Assembly: GCF_000369405.1 (NCBI RefSeq)
Contig: NZ_KB850002.1
Location: 124,001-188,000 of the forward strand
Direction of reading: 5' to 3'
From: Acinetobacter sp. ANC 3929
GTDB taxonomy: Bacteria > Pseudomonadota > Gammaproteobacteria > Pseudomonadales > Moraxellaceae
Length of the DNA stretch: 64,000 nt
The translations under genes and the position numbers were made by a program. The number at the start of each line of letters is the position of its first letter. The stretch's first letter is position 1. This document shows positions 34,525 to 43,970 of the stretch, piece after piece. A model generated the notes under the pieces. It was not told where the DNA came from, did no database searches, and saw only the letters and a list, made by a program, of their open reading frames with translations.

Positions 34525-36335
34525 TAGTGATCCTCCATTGGTTTTAACTGGGTTGCATTTGGAATGGTTGGTGCATCTAGGATTTGCTCAGCAATTTGAC
34601 GCTGCTTATATTCAGAAATGTGCCCACCTTGAAGGGTTGGTTTTGAAATAATATCTGGGATCAGCAATGCGTTATGATCTTCAACTTCACCACCATATTT
34701 AGTTTCTGGTAGATAGCTTGGGTCATAAGGTTGTACGCTAATTGGGCGACCTTGAGCATCATTTTTTAAGATCGTCTGGTTGTAAAGCGCATGGTTCTGA
34801 ATTTGCTGTGCTGTTGCAACCGTATAATTTTGAATTGGTGAAGCAAAGACAACATAGGTCATCAAAGCGCCAAGTAAGACGTAAATCGCCGTATCATTAC
34901 GCTTTGGTGCAACTTCAGGCAAGGCCTGATATTCAGCATAAGCGGTTTCTTTCAAATCTTCTTCAGGTGGTGTTGCACGCCAGAACAGGATAAAACCAAC
35001 GCGAGTCAATGCAATAATGCTCAGTAAGCTGACAATCAGAATAACTGCAATGATCCAACCCTGATACGGTGTTTCCGCAGTGGCTTGCAAAATAAAGACT
35101 TTACCCAAGAAACCACTAAATGGCGGTAAACCTGCCATCATCAGAGCAATGATAAAGTAGGTAAAAGCAGCCGCCTTTTCCTGTTTGATCTTTGGTGCGA
35201 CTTTTAAATGATCTTTAAAAGCACCACGTTGTGAAGTCATCCAACCACAGAATAAATAGAACGACGCTGCGATTAAGGTACTATGAACCACATAATACAG
35301 TGCGGCGGCCCATGCTTGTGTATTGAACATTGCAAGCGCGATCAGTAACGTACCAATCGATGACAGCACCATAAAGCCCACAAAACGACGTAGACGTTCT
35401 GCGCCAATTGCCCCAATCACACCATAAAGAGAGGTCACAAGACCAATAACGAGCAGACAGTTTTTGAAAATGCTTTGTGCCATAGCGTCGTCAAAGACGG
35501 TACCATTAACACGTAAAATGGCATAAATCCCGACTTTAGTCATGATGGTAAAAATGGCTGCGACGGGTGTGCTGGCAACGGCATAGGTTTTCGGTAACCA
35601 GAAGCCAACAGGCAACATTGCCGCTTTAATGCCAAACACCACAAATAGTAGCATTCCACCTGCAATCGCAAGCTTGTGCTGGTCACCATCGAGCAGAGGA
35701 ACCAGACGACCTACATCGGCCATGTTTAAGCTACCAACACTACCATAGATCATGCCTAGGCCAATCAGGAATAGGGCAGAGGCAAGCAGGTTAATGGTGA
35801 CGTAATGAACCCCCAGTTGAAAACGTGGACGTCCTTGACCGTGTAATAACAGTACATAAGAAGCCAATAGCAGAATTTCAAAGAAGACAAATAAGTTAAA
35901 CAAGTCACCCGTTAAGAACGCACCTGTGATTCCCATGAGCAGGAGATGCAGCATGGTGTGGAAATAACGACCACGCGTGTCCCAGTTATCGCTTGCATAC
36001 CAAATCACAGGGACTGCAAGAATGTAGGTGAGTACCAGCATAAATGCAGATAAACGATCGAGGACTAAGACAATCCCGAATGGTGCAGACCATTCACTGA
36101 GTTGATACACCGTAATCTGCCCAGTATTGGCAATACTGAGATAACTGATTGCGGTGATTAAACCTAAAATAGCGGAAGCAAGGCTAATCCCGCGACGCCA
36201 AGGCTGACGCCAATCTTGTTTTAAAGAACCTGAACCAGGATTGCCCAATAGCACCAAGATGAAGCCTGTAAATGCAGGAATTAAAATACTAATAATTGGA
36301 GCGTGAGCGTGCCAGAAACTATAAAAATCAAACAT
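34524..36335 (-). CDS. mrpD: Monovalent cation/proton antiporter subunit D
   Basis: This is a 603-residue NuoM/N-like proton-channel subunit with about 14 helices. The conserved charged positions of this fold are recognisable: the glutamate in FNLFVFFEILLLASYVLL and the lysines in GIKAAMLPVGFWLPKTYAVA and IFTIMTKVGIYAI. The C-terminus carries a roughly 100-residue polar extension ending in a cytoplasmic tail. It is coupled to mrpC and mrpE through TAATG overlaps. Confidence 0.94.
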   Translation of the reverse strand: MFDFYSFWHAHAPIISILIPAFTGFILVLLGNPGSGSLKQDWRQPWRRGISLASAILGLITAISYLSIANTGQITVYQLSEWSAPFGIVLVLDRLSAFMLVLTYILAVPVIWYASDNWDTRGRYFHTMLHLLLMGITGAFLTGDLFNLFVFFEILLLASYVLLLHGQGRPRFQLGVHYVTINLLASALFLIGLGMIYGSVGSLNMADVGRLVPLLDGDQHKLAIAGGMLLFVVFGIKAAMLPVGFWLPKTYAVASTPVAAIFTIMTKVGIYAILRVNGTVFDDAMAQSIFKNCLLVIGLVTSLYGVIGAIGAERLRRFVGFMVLSSIGTLLIALAMFNTQAWAAALYYVVHSTLIAASFYLFCGWMTSQRGAFKDHLKVAPKIKQEKAAAFTYFIIALMMAGLPPFSGFLGKVFILQATAETPYQGWIIAVILIVSLLSIIALTRVGFILFWRATPPEEDLKETAYAEYQALPEVAPKRNDTAIYVLLGALMTYVVFASPIQNYTVATAQQIQNHALYNQTILKNDAQGRPISVQPYDPSYLPETKYGGEVEDHNALLIPDIISKPTLQGGHISEYKQRQIAEQILDAPTIPNATQLKPMEDH

Positions 36336-36703
36336 TATGGCTCATCCTCACGTGGGTCATAAGTTACGGTTGGTTCTTCTTTCGAGTCGACATGATCTGT
36401 ACCTGACTCATAACGGCTACGTAATGCAAGTTGTACGATAAAGGCTGTGGTTGCAAAGCCAATTACAATTGCAGTCAAGACCAGTGCCTGAGGTAAGGGA
36501 TCAGTGACTTTGGTGGTTTCAGTCAGTACAGCAGGTGCATTGATCTGTAAACGTCCCATTGCAAACAGGAATAGGTTCACGGCATAACCAATCATGGCCA
36601 AGCCGAGTACCACAGGAAATGTTCTGGCACGCAGAATTAAATAAATACCTGTTGCTGTGAGTAAGCCAATCCCTGAAGCGAGTAAAAATTCAATACTAAC
36701 CAT
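36335..36703 (-). CDS. mrpC: Monovalent cation/proton antiporter subunit C
   Basis: This is a NuoK-like subunit of about 122 residues with three helices (LLASGIGLLTATGIYLIL, VVLGLAMIGYAVNLFLFAMG, QALVLTAIVIGFATTAFIVQLAL) and the conserved DPLPQALVLTAIVIG segment. The ATG at 36703 is preferred because GGAGAT lies 8 bases upstream; it overlaps the mrpA stop by 8 bp. A GTG five codons upstream is the alternative. Confidence 0.93.
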   Translation of the reverse strand: MVSIEFLLASGIGLLTATGIYLILRARTFPVVLGLAMIGYAVNLFLFAMGRLQINAPAVLTETTKVTDPLPQALVLTAIVIGFATTAFIVQLALRSRYESGTDHVDSKEEPTVTYDPREDEP

Positions 36704-39548
36704 TTTGTTTATCTCCACTTGGGATTGGACCAGCCATGCTGGAGTGACGTGAATCCCCTAGCACTGAGATCAGCAACATGGTGGCACCAACAACGGTAAT
36801 GTAGACACCTAAATCAAATGACACTGCAGAGGCAATATGCATTTTTCCTAGCACAGGCAATTCAACATAAACATGTGCGCTGGTGAGGAATGGGCGTGCC
36901 CAGAACCATGCGGCAATACCCGTTAAACCTGCAATGATTAACCCTGAGCCAATCCATACTTCATACAGACGACCTGATTTTGCTTTGATCATCTGTTCTG
37001 TTTGGTCTTGACCTAAAACGATGTACTGAATAATTAATGCCAATGAGGTAATCAAACCTGCGATAAAACCACCACCAGGAAGATTATGACCGCGCATAAA
37101 GATATACACGCTGACGACTAGAGCAAGCGGTAAGATCCAAGATGCTGTGATACGGAACATCAAGGGTGAGGGGTTAAAACGATAAGAAAGGCCTTGCGTC
37201 ATGGTGGTACCATGCGCGCGCATACCATCCATAAGGCAAAGTGCACCAATCGCAGCAATACCCAAGACAGTAATTTCACCAAAGGTATCGAATCCACGGA
37301 AGTCCACAAGAATAACGTTCACTACATTTGAACCACCACCAAGTGGAATCGCTTGTTGCATGAAGAACCATGAAATGGAATTATGATCACGAGTCAACAG
37401 TAACCATGCAATCCAACCGATGCCTAAGCCGCCTGCAATGGCAAGGCTAGCATCTCTCCAACGACGCGAACGACTTGATTCATATGGGGTGAGTTGAGGT
37501 AATAACGACAGGCTCATTAATAATAGAACCGTAGTCACAACATCGACGGTAATCTGGGTTAATGCCAAGTCTGGTGCAGATAAGGTAACGAACACCATGG
37601 TCACCACCAAACCGACTGCACCACTGATCAAGACTGCTTTGATGCGTTCATGGTGGAACCACAGCATCATCCAGCAGCCAGAGAACAGCGTGAGCCATAA
37701 CACAATTGCCACCCATGGCGCGTGTGTCAATTCACGTGTACCCGTCGTTAAACCTTGGTTGAATAACGGTAGACCAACCATGACAATGCTGAACAATACG
37801 ATCAAGAGGAGGTAGCTCTGTAATGAACCATTCTCAGTCTTTTGTTTGATCTTGCGGCTGATGAGCAATAAATTCTTAAGGAACAGGTCGAATAGGATTT
37901 TACCTTGGAACTTTCCGAGATAAGGATCCAGATCGATTTTGCGGATGCGACCCTCTTTTGCCAATGTAAAATACAGAATCGATCCACCGATTAATGCAAT
38001 CAGACTCATCATTAGTGGTGCATTAACACCATGCCAGATTGCGAGATGAACGCCTTCGAATTCAGGCTGTGCCAAACTGGCACGAGTCACACTGTTGACC
38101 ATGGTCCCAGCCAGTAGGGCAGGGAGGATGCCAACTAAAATACATAAAGTTGCCAAGATGATGGCAGGTAAGCGCATACCTAAATGTGGTTCGTGTGCAT
38201 CCTTATTAGGCACATGTTTGCCAATCGGGCCATCAAAAAACACACCATGTACCAGACGAATCGAATAGCTGACTGCAAAAATACCTGCTAGCGTTGCAAC
38301 GATGGCTGAAATCACCATCACTGGACCTGATAGGTTGGCCAATAACTCAGTAAAGAACATTTCTTTGGAGATAAAGCCATTGGTCAGTGGCACACCCGCC
38401 ATTGAGGCAGCGGTGATCATGGTTAAGGTTCCAGTGAATGGAAGCAATTGCCAAATACCACTCAGCTTGCGTAAATCACGTGTTCCTGTTTCATGATCAA
38501 TAATCCCGGCAATCATGAACAAGGCTGCTTTAAACGTTGCATGGTTAATGATGTGGAAAATTGCAGCAGCAACGGCCAGTGGCGAACCAATACCGAGTAG
38601 ACAAACGATCAAGCCCAGATGACTGATGGTCGAATAAGCCAGCAGCCCTTTGAGATCTTCTTTAAAGATCGCAAAACCAGCTGCCATACATAAGGTGAAT
38701 AAACCCACGAATGTAACGATGTTGTGATATAACGCGGCACCAATAAAGATAGGTGCTAAGCGGGCCAGCAGGAATATCCCTGCTTTCACCATCGTTGCTG
38801 AGTGCAGATAAGCCGAAACAGGCGTTGGTGCGGCCATTGCATTGGGTAACCAAAAATGAAACGGGAACTGCGCACTTTTGGTAAATGCACCTAATAAAAT
38901 TAGAAGTAAGGCTGGAACGAAAAGCGCATGCTGTTGAATGGTATCTTTCATTAATACCAATTCATCGATTTGATAGGTTCCCGTGATTTGTCCAATCAGG
39001 ACAAAACCACCCAGCATTGCCAAGCCGCCCATTCCCGTGATGGTCAGTGCCATGCGTGCGCCACGTTGAGCAGCTTCGTACTGGCTCCAGTAACCCACCA
39101 ACAGGAACGATGAAATACTGGTGAGCTCCCAAAAGACCAATAAGATGATTAAGTTATTTGAGAGAGAAATCCCTAGCATGGCTGCCATAAACAGCATCAA
39201 TAACTGGTAAAGCTTACTGAGAGAGTTTTTAGGGCTGAGATAGTAATAGGCATAAATATAAATCAGTGTGCCGATACCGCTAATCAGCAGACCAAACAAT
39301 AAGCCTAATGCATCTAGGCGAAAACTCAGATTAACTCCGAGCTGTGGAAGCCAATCCCAGCTTTGTTGCAGGGTATTACCCTGAAGAACCGTGTCTGCCT
39401 GAGTTAAAAGTAAAATAAAACAACTAAGGCTGATGCCAATCGCCCCAAGTGCCGTCACGCCACGCGAAATACGCTGTAATTGTGAGACAAGGGTGGTGCC
39501 GAGTATGAGCGGTAATAAGATAATAATCGGTAGCACACTGGTATCCAT
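36696..39548 (-). CDS. mrpA: Monovalent cation/proton antiporter subunit A, fused to MrpB
   Basis: This 950-residue protein is the large NuoL-like subunit. The first half contains the proton-channel core (LVFWELTSISSFLLVGYW, GAFTKSAQFPFHFWLPNAMAAPTPVSAYLHSATMV region, and FHIINHATFKAALFMIAG). The C-terminal third carries MrpB sequence (MFRITASWILPLALVVSVYIFMRGHNLPGGGFIAG). No separate mrpB exists, so A and B are one polypeptide, as in other proteobacterial Mrp operons. It is the first gene of mrpACDEFG, which exports Na+ or K+ against protons. No good ribosome-binding site precedes the ATG. Confidence 0.95.
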   Translation of the reverse strand: MDTSVLPIIILLPLILGTTLVSQLQRISRGVTALGAIGISLSCFILLLTQADTVLQGNTLQQSWDWLPQLGVNLSFRLDALGLLFGLLISGIGTLIYIYAYYYLSPKNSLSKLYQLLMLFMAAMLGISLSNNLIILLVFWELTSISSFLLVGYWSQYEAAQRGARMALTITGMGGLAMLGGFVLIGQITGTYQIDELVLMKDTIQQHALFVPALLLILLGAFTKSAQFPFHFWLPNAMAAPTPVSAYLHSATMVKAGIFLLARLAPIFIGAALYHNIVTFVGLFTLCMAAGFAIFKEDLKGLLAYSTISHLGLIVCLLGIGSPLAVAAAIFHIINHATFKAALFMIAGIIDHETGTRDLRKLSGIWQLLPFTGTLTMITAASMAGVPLTNGFISKEMFFTELLANLSGPVMVISAIVATLAGIFAVSYSIRLVHGVFFDGPIGKHVPNKDAHEPHLGMRLPAIILATLCILVGILPALLAGTMVNSVTRASLAQPEFEGVHLAIWHGVNAPLMMSLIALIGGSILYFTLAKEGRIRKIDLDPYLGKFQGKILFDLFLKNLLLISRKIKQKTENGSLQSYLLLIVLFSIVMVGLPLFNQGLTTGTRELTHAPWVAIVLWLTLFSGCWMMLWFHHERIKAVLISGAVGLVVTMVFVTLSAPDLALTQITVDVVTTVLLLMSLSLLPQLTPYESSRSRRWRDASLAIAGGLGIGWIAWLLLTRDHNSISWFFMQQAIPLGGGSNVVNVILVDFRGFDTFGEITVLGIAAIGALCLMDGMRAHGTTMTQGLSYRFNPSPLMFRITASWILPLALVVSVYIFMRGHNLPGGGFIAGLITSLALIIQYIVLGQDQTEQMIKAKSGRLYEVWIGSGLIIAGLTGIAAWFWARPFLTSAHVYVELPVLGKMHIASAVSFDLGVYITVVGATMLLISVLGDSRHSSMAGPIPSGDKQNG

Positions 39549-39557
39549 GTCGATGAT

Positions 39558-39574
39558 TTAGGTCGAAGACCTAA
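39558..39574 (-). promoter_or_regulatory. Perfect hairpin just upstream of mrpA start
   Basis: TTAGGTC, a three-base loop and GACCTAA form a 7-bp inverted repeat. It is centred where the ribosome-binding site of mrpA would be expected, 9 bases before its ATG. Confidence 0.45.
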
Positions 39575-39799
39575 GGGTGAATTTTCTTTCAAGACTTACA
39601 GGCACTCAAAGAGAATACCAAAAACTTTAAATCTTGAAGCCCAATCAAGTTAACGGAGGCAGCAAGTTGTATTGCACAACTTGAAAATAAAAAATACGAT
39701 TTATTTTACTATAAAATATCAGCAAAAATCTGATGATATTACATGAAACAAACAACATAATTTATTGAAAACATTTCAATATTCCCTCACTCTAATCTT

Positions 39800-41182
39800 T
39801 CATAAAGGGCTTTCTTGAGGTGTGTCATCAATCTTGAGTAAGTTGAGTAAGTCGCTCTTTTCTTGTTCGTTTAATTCCTGAATTTGCTGAAATAAATCAT
39901 CCACTTTATGTGTTAAAAGTTCAGATTGCAGCAAAGTTTGGGCTTGAGCTGCATCACTGGCTTCAGTTTTTGTTAATTCATTATATAGATTTGAAAGCTG
40001 TTGTTGAGATGCTTCTAAATTGAGTTGGTAGGCACCTTTTTGATCAAGTTTTAGGCATTGGTAATTCACGGCATGTTCGAGCAGTGCGTCGCGATTACCC
40101 GTGGCAATGATTTGCAGGCGAGGAAATGCTTGATGTAAACGTTCGAGAATTTCAGCGCAGTTATTCTGATCGAGTTGATGATCAATTTGATCAATCATCA
40201 AAATACCTTCACCCTCTAAACAAGGATCAAAACAATGCTGATTCAATAAGCAGAGTCGACGACTAATGTCTCCAACCAGAGCAATCCATGCTTTGAGTGA
40301 GGCTGAGAGTTGTTGAAATGGAATCAACTGCTCTTGGTAGCGCACCATCAATTGCAGCTTTGGGACATACTGAATGTAAATATCGTTTAATTCGGGGAAA
40401 ACCGTATGCAGACTATTTTTCAAGGCATAGAGATTGGGTGCAGACAACTGTTTGGGATGATTGATCAGTTCCTGTTGTAATTCTTGAAGTACTTCTGATT
40501 GATTTTGCTGATTAAAATCATTGCCCATCAAACGCCTAACAATATGAGCTGAATGTGCATTTTCGACATCACTGATTTCACGCAGCCACTCAAAAAAACG
40601 GGCAAACGTCGTATAGGGCACAGCGGTTAAATCGTAGGCCGAAATTTCCTGTAATGTCCCTGGGGTATTTTTGCTTTGCAAATTGATATCTTGGACAAAT
40701 CGTTCGGCAGGATAGTACGCAATTAGTGGGAATCCGAATAAAGGATCTTGCAGCCCCGTTTTTTGATACAGCGTGACCATTTGATCAAGCTGTTGAGTCT
40801 CCACTTGGCTGATTCCAACGCCTTGACTATTAAATGTTTTATAGAGTTTCCATACACAGGCCTGAGTGTCGGTTTGTTGTGATGAACTACTTTCAGTCAA
40901 AGTGCCACTCAGTTCACTGCTCATACGAACCTGAATTTGAATTTTTGCCTGTAAGCGATTCAGCATAATATCTTGATCAGCAATCACTACACCTGCAGTA
41001 CGAATATCCTTGTACCGTGCAGAAAACCAAGTCAGGCTTTGATAGATGTTTTTTAAAATGGTGCTTTTGCCTGTGGCTTGATCACCCAAAATCAGAGTAA
41101 TAGGATATTGCTCAGGTTGAAATTCGAGATTTAAATCCCGAAACATCCCGATGTGTTTAAAGAGAACCGATTCAAGTTGCAT
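39800..41182 (-). CDS. AAA/ABC-type ATPase of unknown function with degenerate catalytic motifs
   Basis: This 460-residue protein has a RecF/SMC-like ATPase head: Walker A GDQATGKS (33-40), a PAERF Q-loop-like region (158-162), and Walker B ILMIDQID (327-334). The usual catalytic glutamate after the aspartate is glutamine (Gln332). The signature expected before ALVGDISRRL is LSASLK (292-297), not LSGGxR. Both changes suggest weak or regulated hydrolysis. No TOPRIM or nuclease domain is visible; the C-terminus is a charged helical tail. It follows the helicase gene by 24 bp with a GAGGT ribosome-binding site. Function unknown; DNA repair or phage defence are possibilities. Confidence 0.8.
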   Translation of the reverse strand: MQLESVLFKHIGMFRDLNLEFQPEQYPITLILGDQATGKSTILKNIYQSLTWFSARYKDIRTAGVVIADQDIMLNRLQAKIQIQVRMSSELSGTLTESSSSQQTDTQACVWKLYKTFNSQGVGISQVETQQLDQMVTLYQKTGLQDPLFGFPLIAYYPAERFVQDINLQSKNTPGTLQEISAYDLTAVPYTTFARFFEWLREISDVENAHSAHIVRRLMGNDFNQQNQSEVLQELQQELINHPKQLSAPNLYALKNSLHTVFPELNDIYIQYVPKLQLMVRYQEQLIPFQQLSASLKAWIALVGDISRRLCLLNQHCFDPCLEGEGILMIDQIDHQLDQNNCAEILERLHQAFPRLQIIATGNRDALLEHAVNYQCLKLDQKGAYQLNLEASQQQLSNLYNELTKTEASDAAQAQTLLQSELLTHKVDDLFQQIQELNEQEKSDLLNLLKIDDTPQESPL

Positions 41183-41206
41183 AAGCTGACCTCAATCATA
41201 AGCGCT

Positions 41207-42709
41207 TTAACCTGCGGACTGACGAAGACTTGAAGGAGCGCACCGTTTTAATTGTTGTATTAAGTCGTATAAATGATGAATATTTAAACTTACTTTAGCA
41301 CGCGTGCAGGCCACGTAAAGTAGTCTTAGCTCTTCATCTGTAATTTTATGTTCTAATCCATTTATCTTAAATTGGTAATCGTCTTCAATATGTACACGAT
41401 TCCACTCCAATCCTTTGGCTTTATGTGCAGTTGAAATTACATAATCTGCCTGTTCAATCGGCGTGATTTTTGCCAGTGCCTTTTTCAGTGGATCAGTTCC
41501 ATGATCATCAACTAGCTTAACTAAGGGCTTGATATCACTACCATCATTGGTTTCACAATATTCGTGTACATCATGCCAAGAGTTAAACCAAGCCAGCTCA
41601 GGAACATCGGTAATTCGTTTACCCTGTTTCAATAAACTTGCAGCATCGACAAAACGACTCAGCTTCTGCTGGTCAGCTTGTAAACCGACCTTATCGCCAT
41701 TGACCAGACCTGAAAGTAATAATTCCATTGCGCGGGCATTAGTCCGACATAAAATCGCATCGCGCATCTTGGTATGGGGCTTATTCACCACACTTGATTT
41801 TTGGTTTGGATTACCAAGTAGGGGGACGGTTTCATTTAATGCGCCAAGCAGGCTGTTAGCGACATCTGCAATGGCATCGCCAAAACGGAAAGAGGTGGTT
41901 AAACGACTTTCAGGTAATGGCATTTGCTGCATGGCATTGATTGCTCCACGCCATGCATAAATTTGCTGGTGTGCATCACCGACATAAATGACCTGGGTAC
42001 TTTTCTGACGCAGTAAAATACCAAGCATCAATGGATCGGCATCTTGTGCTTCATCAAATAACACATAATCCGCAGGAATATTCGGTTCTGATAAAGCCCA
42101 AAGTTTTAAGTAGATATCGTGTCCAATACCTGCTTGATGATTGGGATCAATTGATTCAAGCCAGCGACGTTCTACAGCAGGATAAAGGTGCTGTTGTAAG
42201 GCTTCAATATCATCCAGATGTAACCAACTCGGTGCCTGAATATGCCGAGGGGCTGGATATTGTGAACTGGTTGAACAGAAGTAGCTCACTGCATTGGCTA
42301 CTAAGCTGGCCAAACGACTCGGCATCAACACGTATTTTTCGTAACGTCCACCCATGAGGCGACGTAGCGTAATCGGTTCGAGGCGATATTCTTTCGCGAT
42401 AAAACTTGGGCTTAAGCGTGGTAAGCGTAATTTGTCGGTCACACCACGCGGTGCACTGCGGAATGCAAGTGAGTGGAAGGTTCGACAATTCACATTGCTG
42501 TGGAATTTATTTTGTGCTTCTGAAGCAATGGCTTTGTTAAAGGCCAAGTACATACCACGCCGTTCAGGCATGGCATCGCTGATCATTTGCAGTGTTGTGG
42601 TTTTACCTGTGCCAGCATATGCAATCACTTTAAAGGATTGACCTAAACGGGCATTGTCTATCGCAATGGCTTGCTCATAGGTGGCTTTGGGTTTTTCTAT
42701 ATTTGACAC
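41207..42709 (-). CDS. Superfamily 1 (UvrD/Rep, Fbh1-like) DNA helicase
   Basis: This 500-residue helicase is shorter than UvrD or Rep (about 670-720). Motifs are Walker A VIAYAGTGKTTTL (28-40), Ia/Ib with MYLAFNKAIASEA and CRTFHSLAF, motif II DEAQD (219-223), motif III GDAHQQIYAWRGA, motif V STAHKAKGLEW, and motif VI RLLYVACTRAK. The AYAGTGKTTTL and FNKAIA patterns resemble Fbh1-type helicases. The start is a GTG nine bases after the hisIE stop, so it is probably co-transcribed with hisIE and with the ATPase downstream. Its role is not known. Confidence 0.87.
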   Translation of the reverse strand: MSNIEKPKATYEQAIAIDNARLGQSFKVIAYAGTGKTTTLQMISDAMPERRGMYLAFNKAIASEAQNKFHSNVNCRTFHSLAFRSAPRGVTDKLRLPRLSPSFIAKEYRLEPITLRRLMGGRYEKYVLMPSRLASLVANAVSYFCSTSSQYPAPRHIQAPSWLHLDDIEALQQHLYPAVERRWLESIDPNHQAGIGHDIYLKLWALSEPNIPADYVLFDEAQDADPLMLGILLRQKSTQVIYVGDAHQQIYAWRGAINAMQQMPLPESRLTTSFRFGDAIADVANSLLGALNETVPLLGNPNQKSSVVNKPHTKMRDAILCRTNARAMELLLSGLVNGDKVGLQADQQKLSRFVDAASLLKQGKRITDVPELAWFNSWHDVHEYCETNDGSDIKPLVKLVDDHGTDPLKKALAKITPIEQADYVISTAHKAKGLEWNRVHIEDDYQFKINGLEHKITDEELRLLYVACTRAKVSLNIHHLYDLIQQLKRCAPSSLRQSAG

Positions 42710-42718
42710 AGGCTCTGC

Positions 42719-43486
42719 TTACGCTTCTTTACTACGGTTAGCTTTTTCAACTAAACCTGATAAACCTTGACGGCGTGCGAGTTCGTCCAGTACTACTTGT
42801 GGGTCAAGATCGAAGTAACCCAACATGACAATACTGTGGAACCACAAGTCCGCGACTTCATAAATAAGATCGTGTTTATTTTCCAGTGAAGCAAGCACAG
42901 CATAATCTTTCGCTGCAATAATGCTTTCGACACTTTCTTCACCGACTTTTTCTAAAATTTTATTGATGCCTTTTTTATACAGGCTGGCGATGTAAGAGCT
43001 ATCCGATTCAGCCGTTTTACGCTCTTGCATTAAGCGACCTAAATAGCTGAGTACATCCACTTGCTCATTTTGACCGTGATCGTGTGCTTCTGTCTTTGCC
43101 GATGCACCATAAATGGCCGTAGGATCTTTCAGTTGGGCATCAACAATTTCCCAGCCTTGAGGAGTGAGTTTGCGATAGAAGCAAGACTCGCGACCTGTAT
43201 GGCAAGCGATACCACCATGTTGTTCAATTTGTAGAATGATGACATCGGCATCGCAATCTAGGCGAATTTCATGGACGGTCTGGAAATGTCCAGACTCTTC
43301 ACCTTTATGCCAAAGCTTTTGGCGTGAGCGTGAGTAATACACCGCTTGATTTTTTTCAGCAGTCAGTTGTAATGCTTCACGATTCATCCATGCAACCATT
43401 AACACTCGGCCAGTTTGATGATGTTGCGCAATGGCAGGAACGAGACCATTGGAATCAAATTTAACTTCATCTAACCAGTTTGACAT
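42719..43486 (-). CDS. hisI: Bifunctional phosphoribosyl-AMP cyclohydrolase / phosphoribosyl-ATP pyrophosphatase
   Basis: This 255-residue HisIE fusion catalyses steps two and three of histidine synthesis. The HisI part (about 1-115) shows VLMVAWMNREAL, the SGHFQTVHEIRLDCDADVI metal site, and CHTGRESCFYR. The HisE part (about 145-245) shows YLGRLMQERK, KILEKVGEESVESIIAAKD, and YEVADLWFHSIVML. No other his genes are adjacent, which fits dispersed his genes. The helicase gene starts 9 bases after its stop. Confidence 0.95.
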   Translation of the reverse strand: MSNWLDEVKFDSNGLVPAIAQHHQTGRVLMVAWMNREALQLTAEKNQAVYYSRSRQKLWHKGEESGHFQTVHEIRLDCDADVIILQIEQHGGIACHTGRESCFYRKLTPQGWEIVDAQLKDPTAIYGASAKTEAHDHGQNEQVDVLSYLGRLMQERKTAESDSSYIASLYKKGINKILEKVGEESVESIIAAKDYAVLASLENKHDLIYEVADLWFHSIVMLGYFDLDPQVVLDELARRQGLSGLVEKANRSKEA

Positions 43487-43577
43487 GAGTGAAAATCCAT
43501 TGAGTGGAGAGCAGGTAGTTTAGCGGTTGTGGCAAGGGTTGGCTATGCTTGTTGGGTAAAAAATCAAGGAGAGGGTA

Positions 43578-43958
43578 TTAAAGATAGTTCGAGATTTCAA
43601 TCAGGTTTTGATCTGGATCACGTAAATAAATCGATAAAATTTTCCCCACGGCACCCGTTCTTTCAATAGGTCCTTCAATGATTTCAATCTGCTGGGCTTG
43701 AAGGTGTGCAATCACTTCATTGAGAGGTGTTTCTGCAATAAAACACAAATCCGCAGAACCCGCTGTTGGCTGTAGCGCTTTGGGTTCAAACTCTTTACCT
43801 ACTTGATGCAGGTTAATTTTTTGAGTGCCAAATTGCAGTGCTTTACGACCTTCACCAAAGCGAACAACTTCAAAATTCAGCGCAGACTGATAAAACTGGC
43901 ATGTTTTTTCAATATCGGCAACGGTCAAAACTAGGTGATCTAAGTGACTAATTTTCAT
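43578..43958 (-). CDS. VOC family (glyoxalase-like) protein
   Basis: The 126-residue single-domain vicinal oxygen chelate protein has ISHLDHLVLTVADIEKTCQFYQ at the N-terminus, a mid-protein FGTQKINLHQ strand, and IYLRDPDQNLIEIS at the end with the metal-ligand-like glutamate. It lies 12 bp after the FAD monooxygenase, so both may work on one substrate, but the reaction is unknown. Confidence 0.85.
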   Translation of the reverse strand: MKISHLDHLVLTVADIEKTCQFYQSALNFEVVRFGEGRKALQFGTQKINLHQVGKEFEPKALQPTAGSADLCFIAETPLNEVIAHLQAQQIEIIEGPIERTGAVGKILSIYLRDPDQNLIEISNYL

Positions 43959-43970
43959 AAATTACTGTCC

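Noticed and set aside
39800..42709. Helicase-ATPase pair considered as a Gabija system
   Set aside because: The ATPase has no TOPRIM nuclease domain and the pair is joined to hisIE, not to a defence island.
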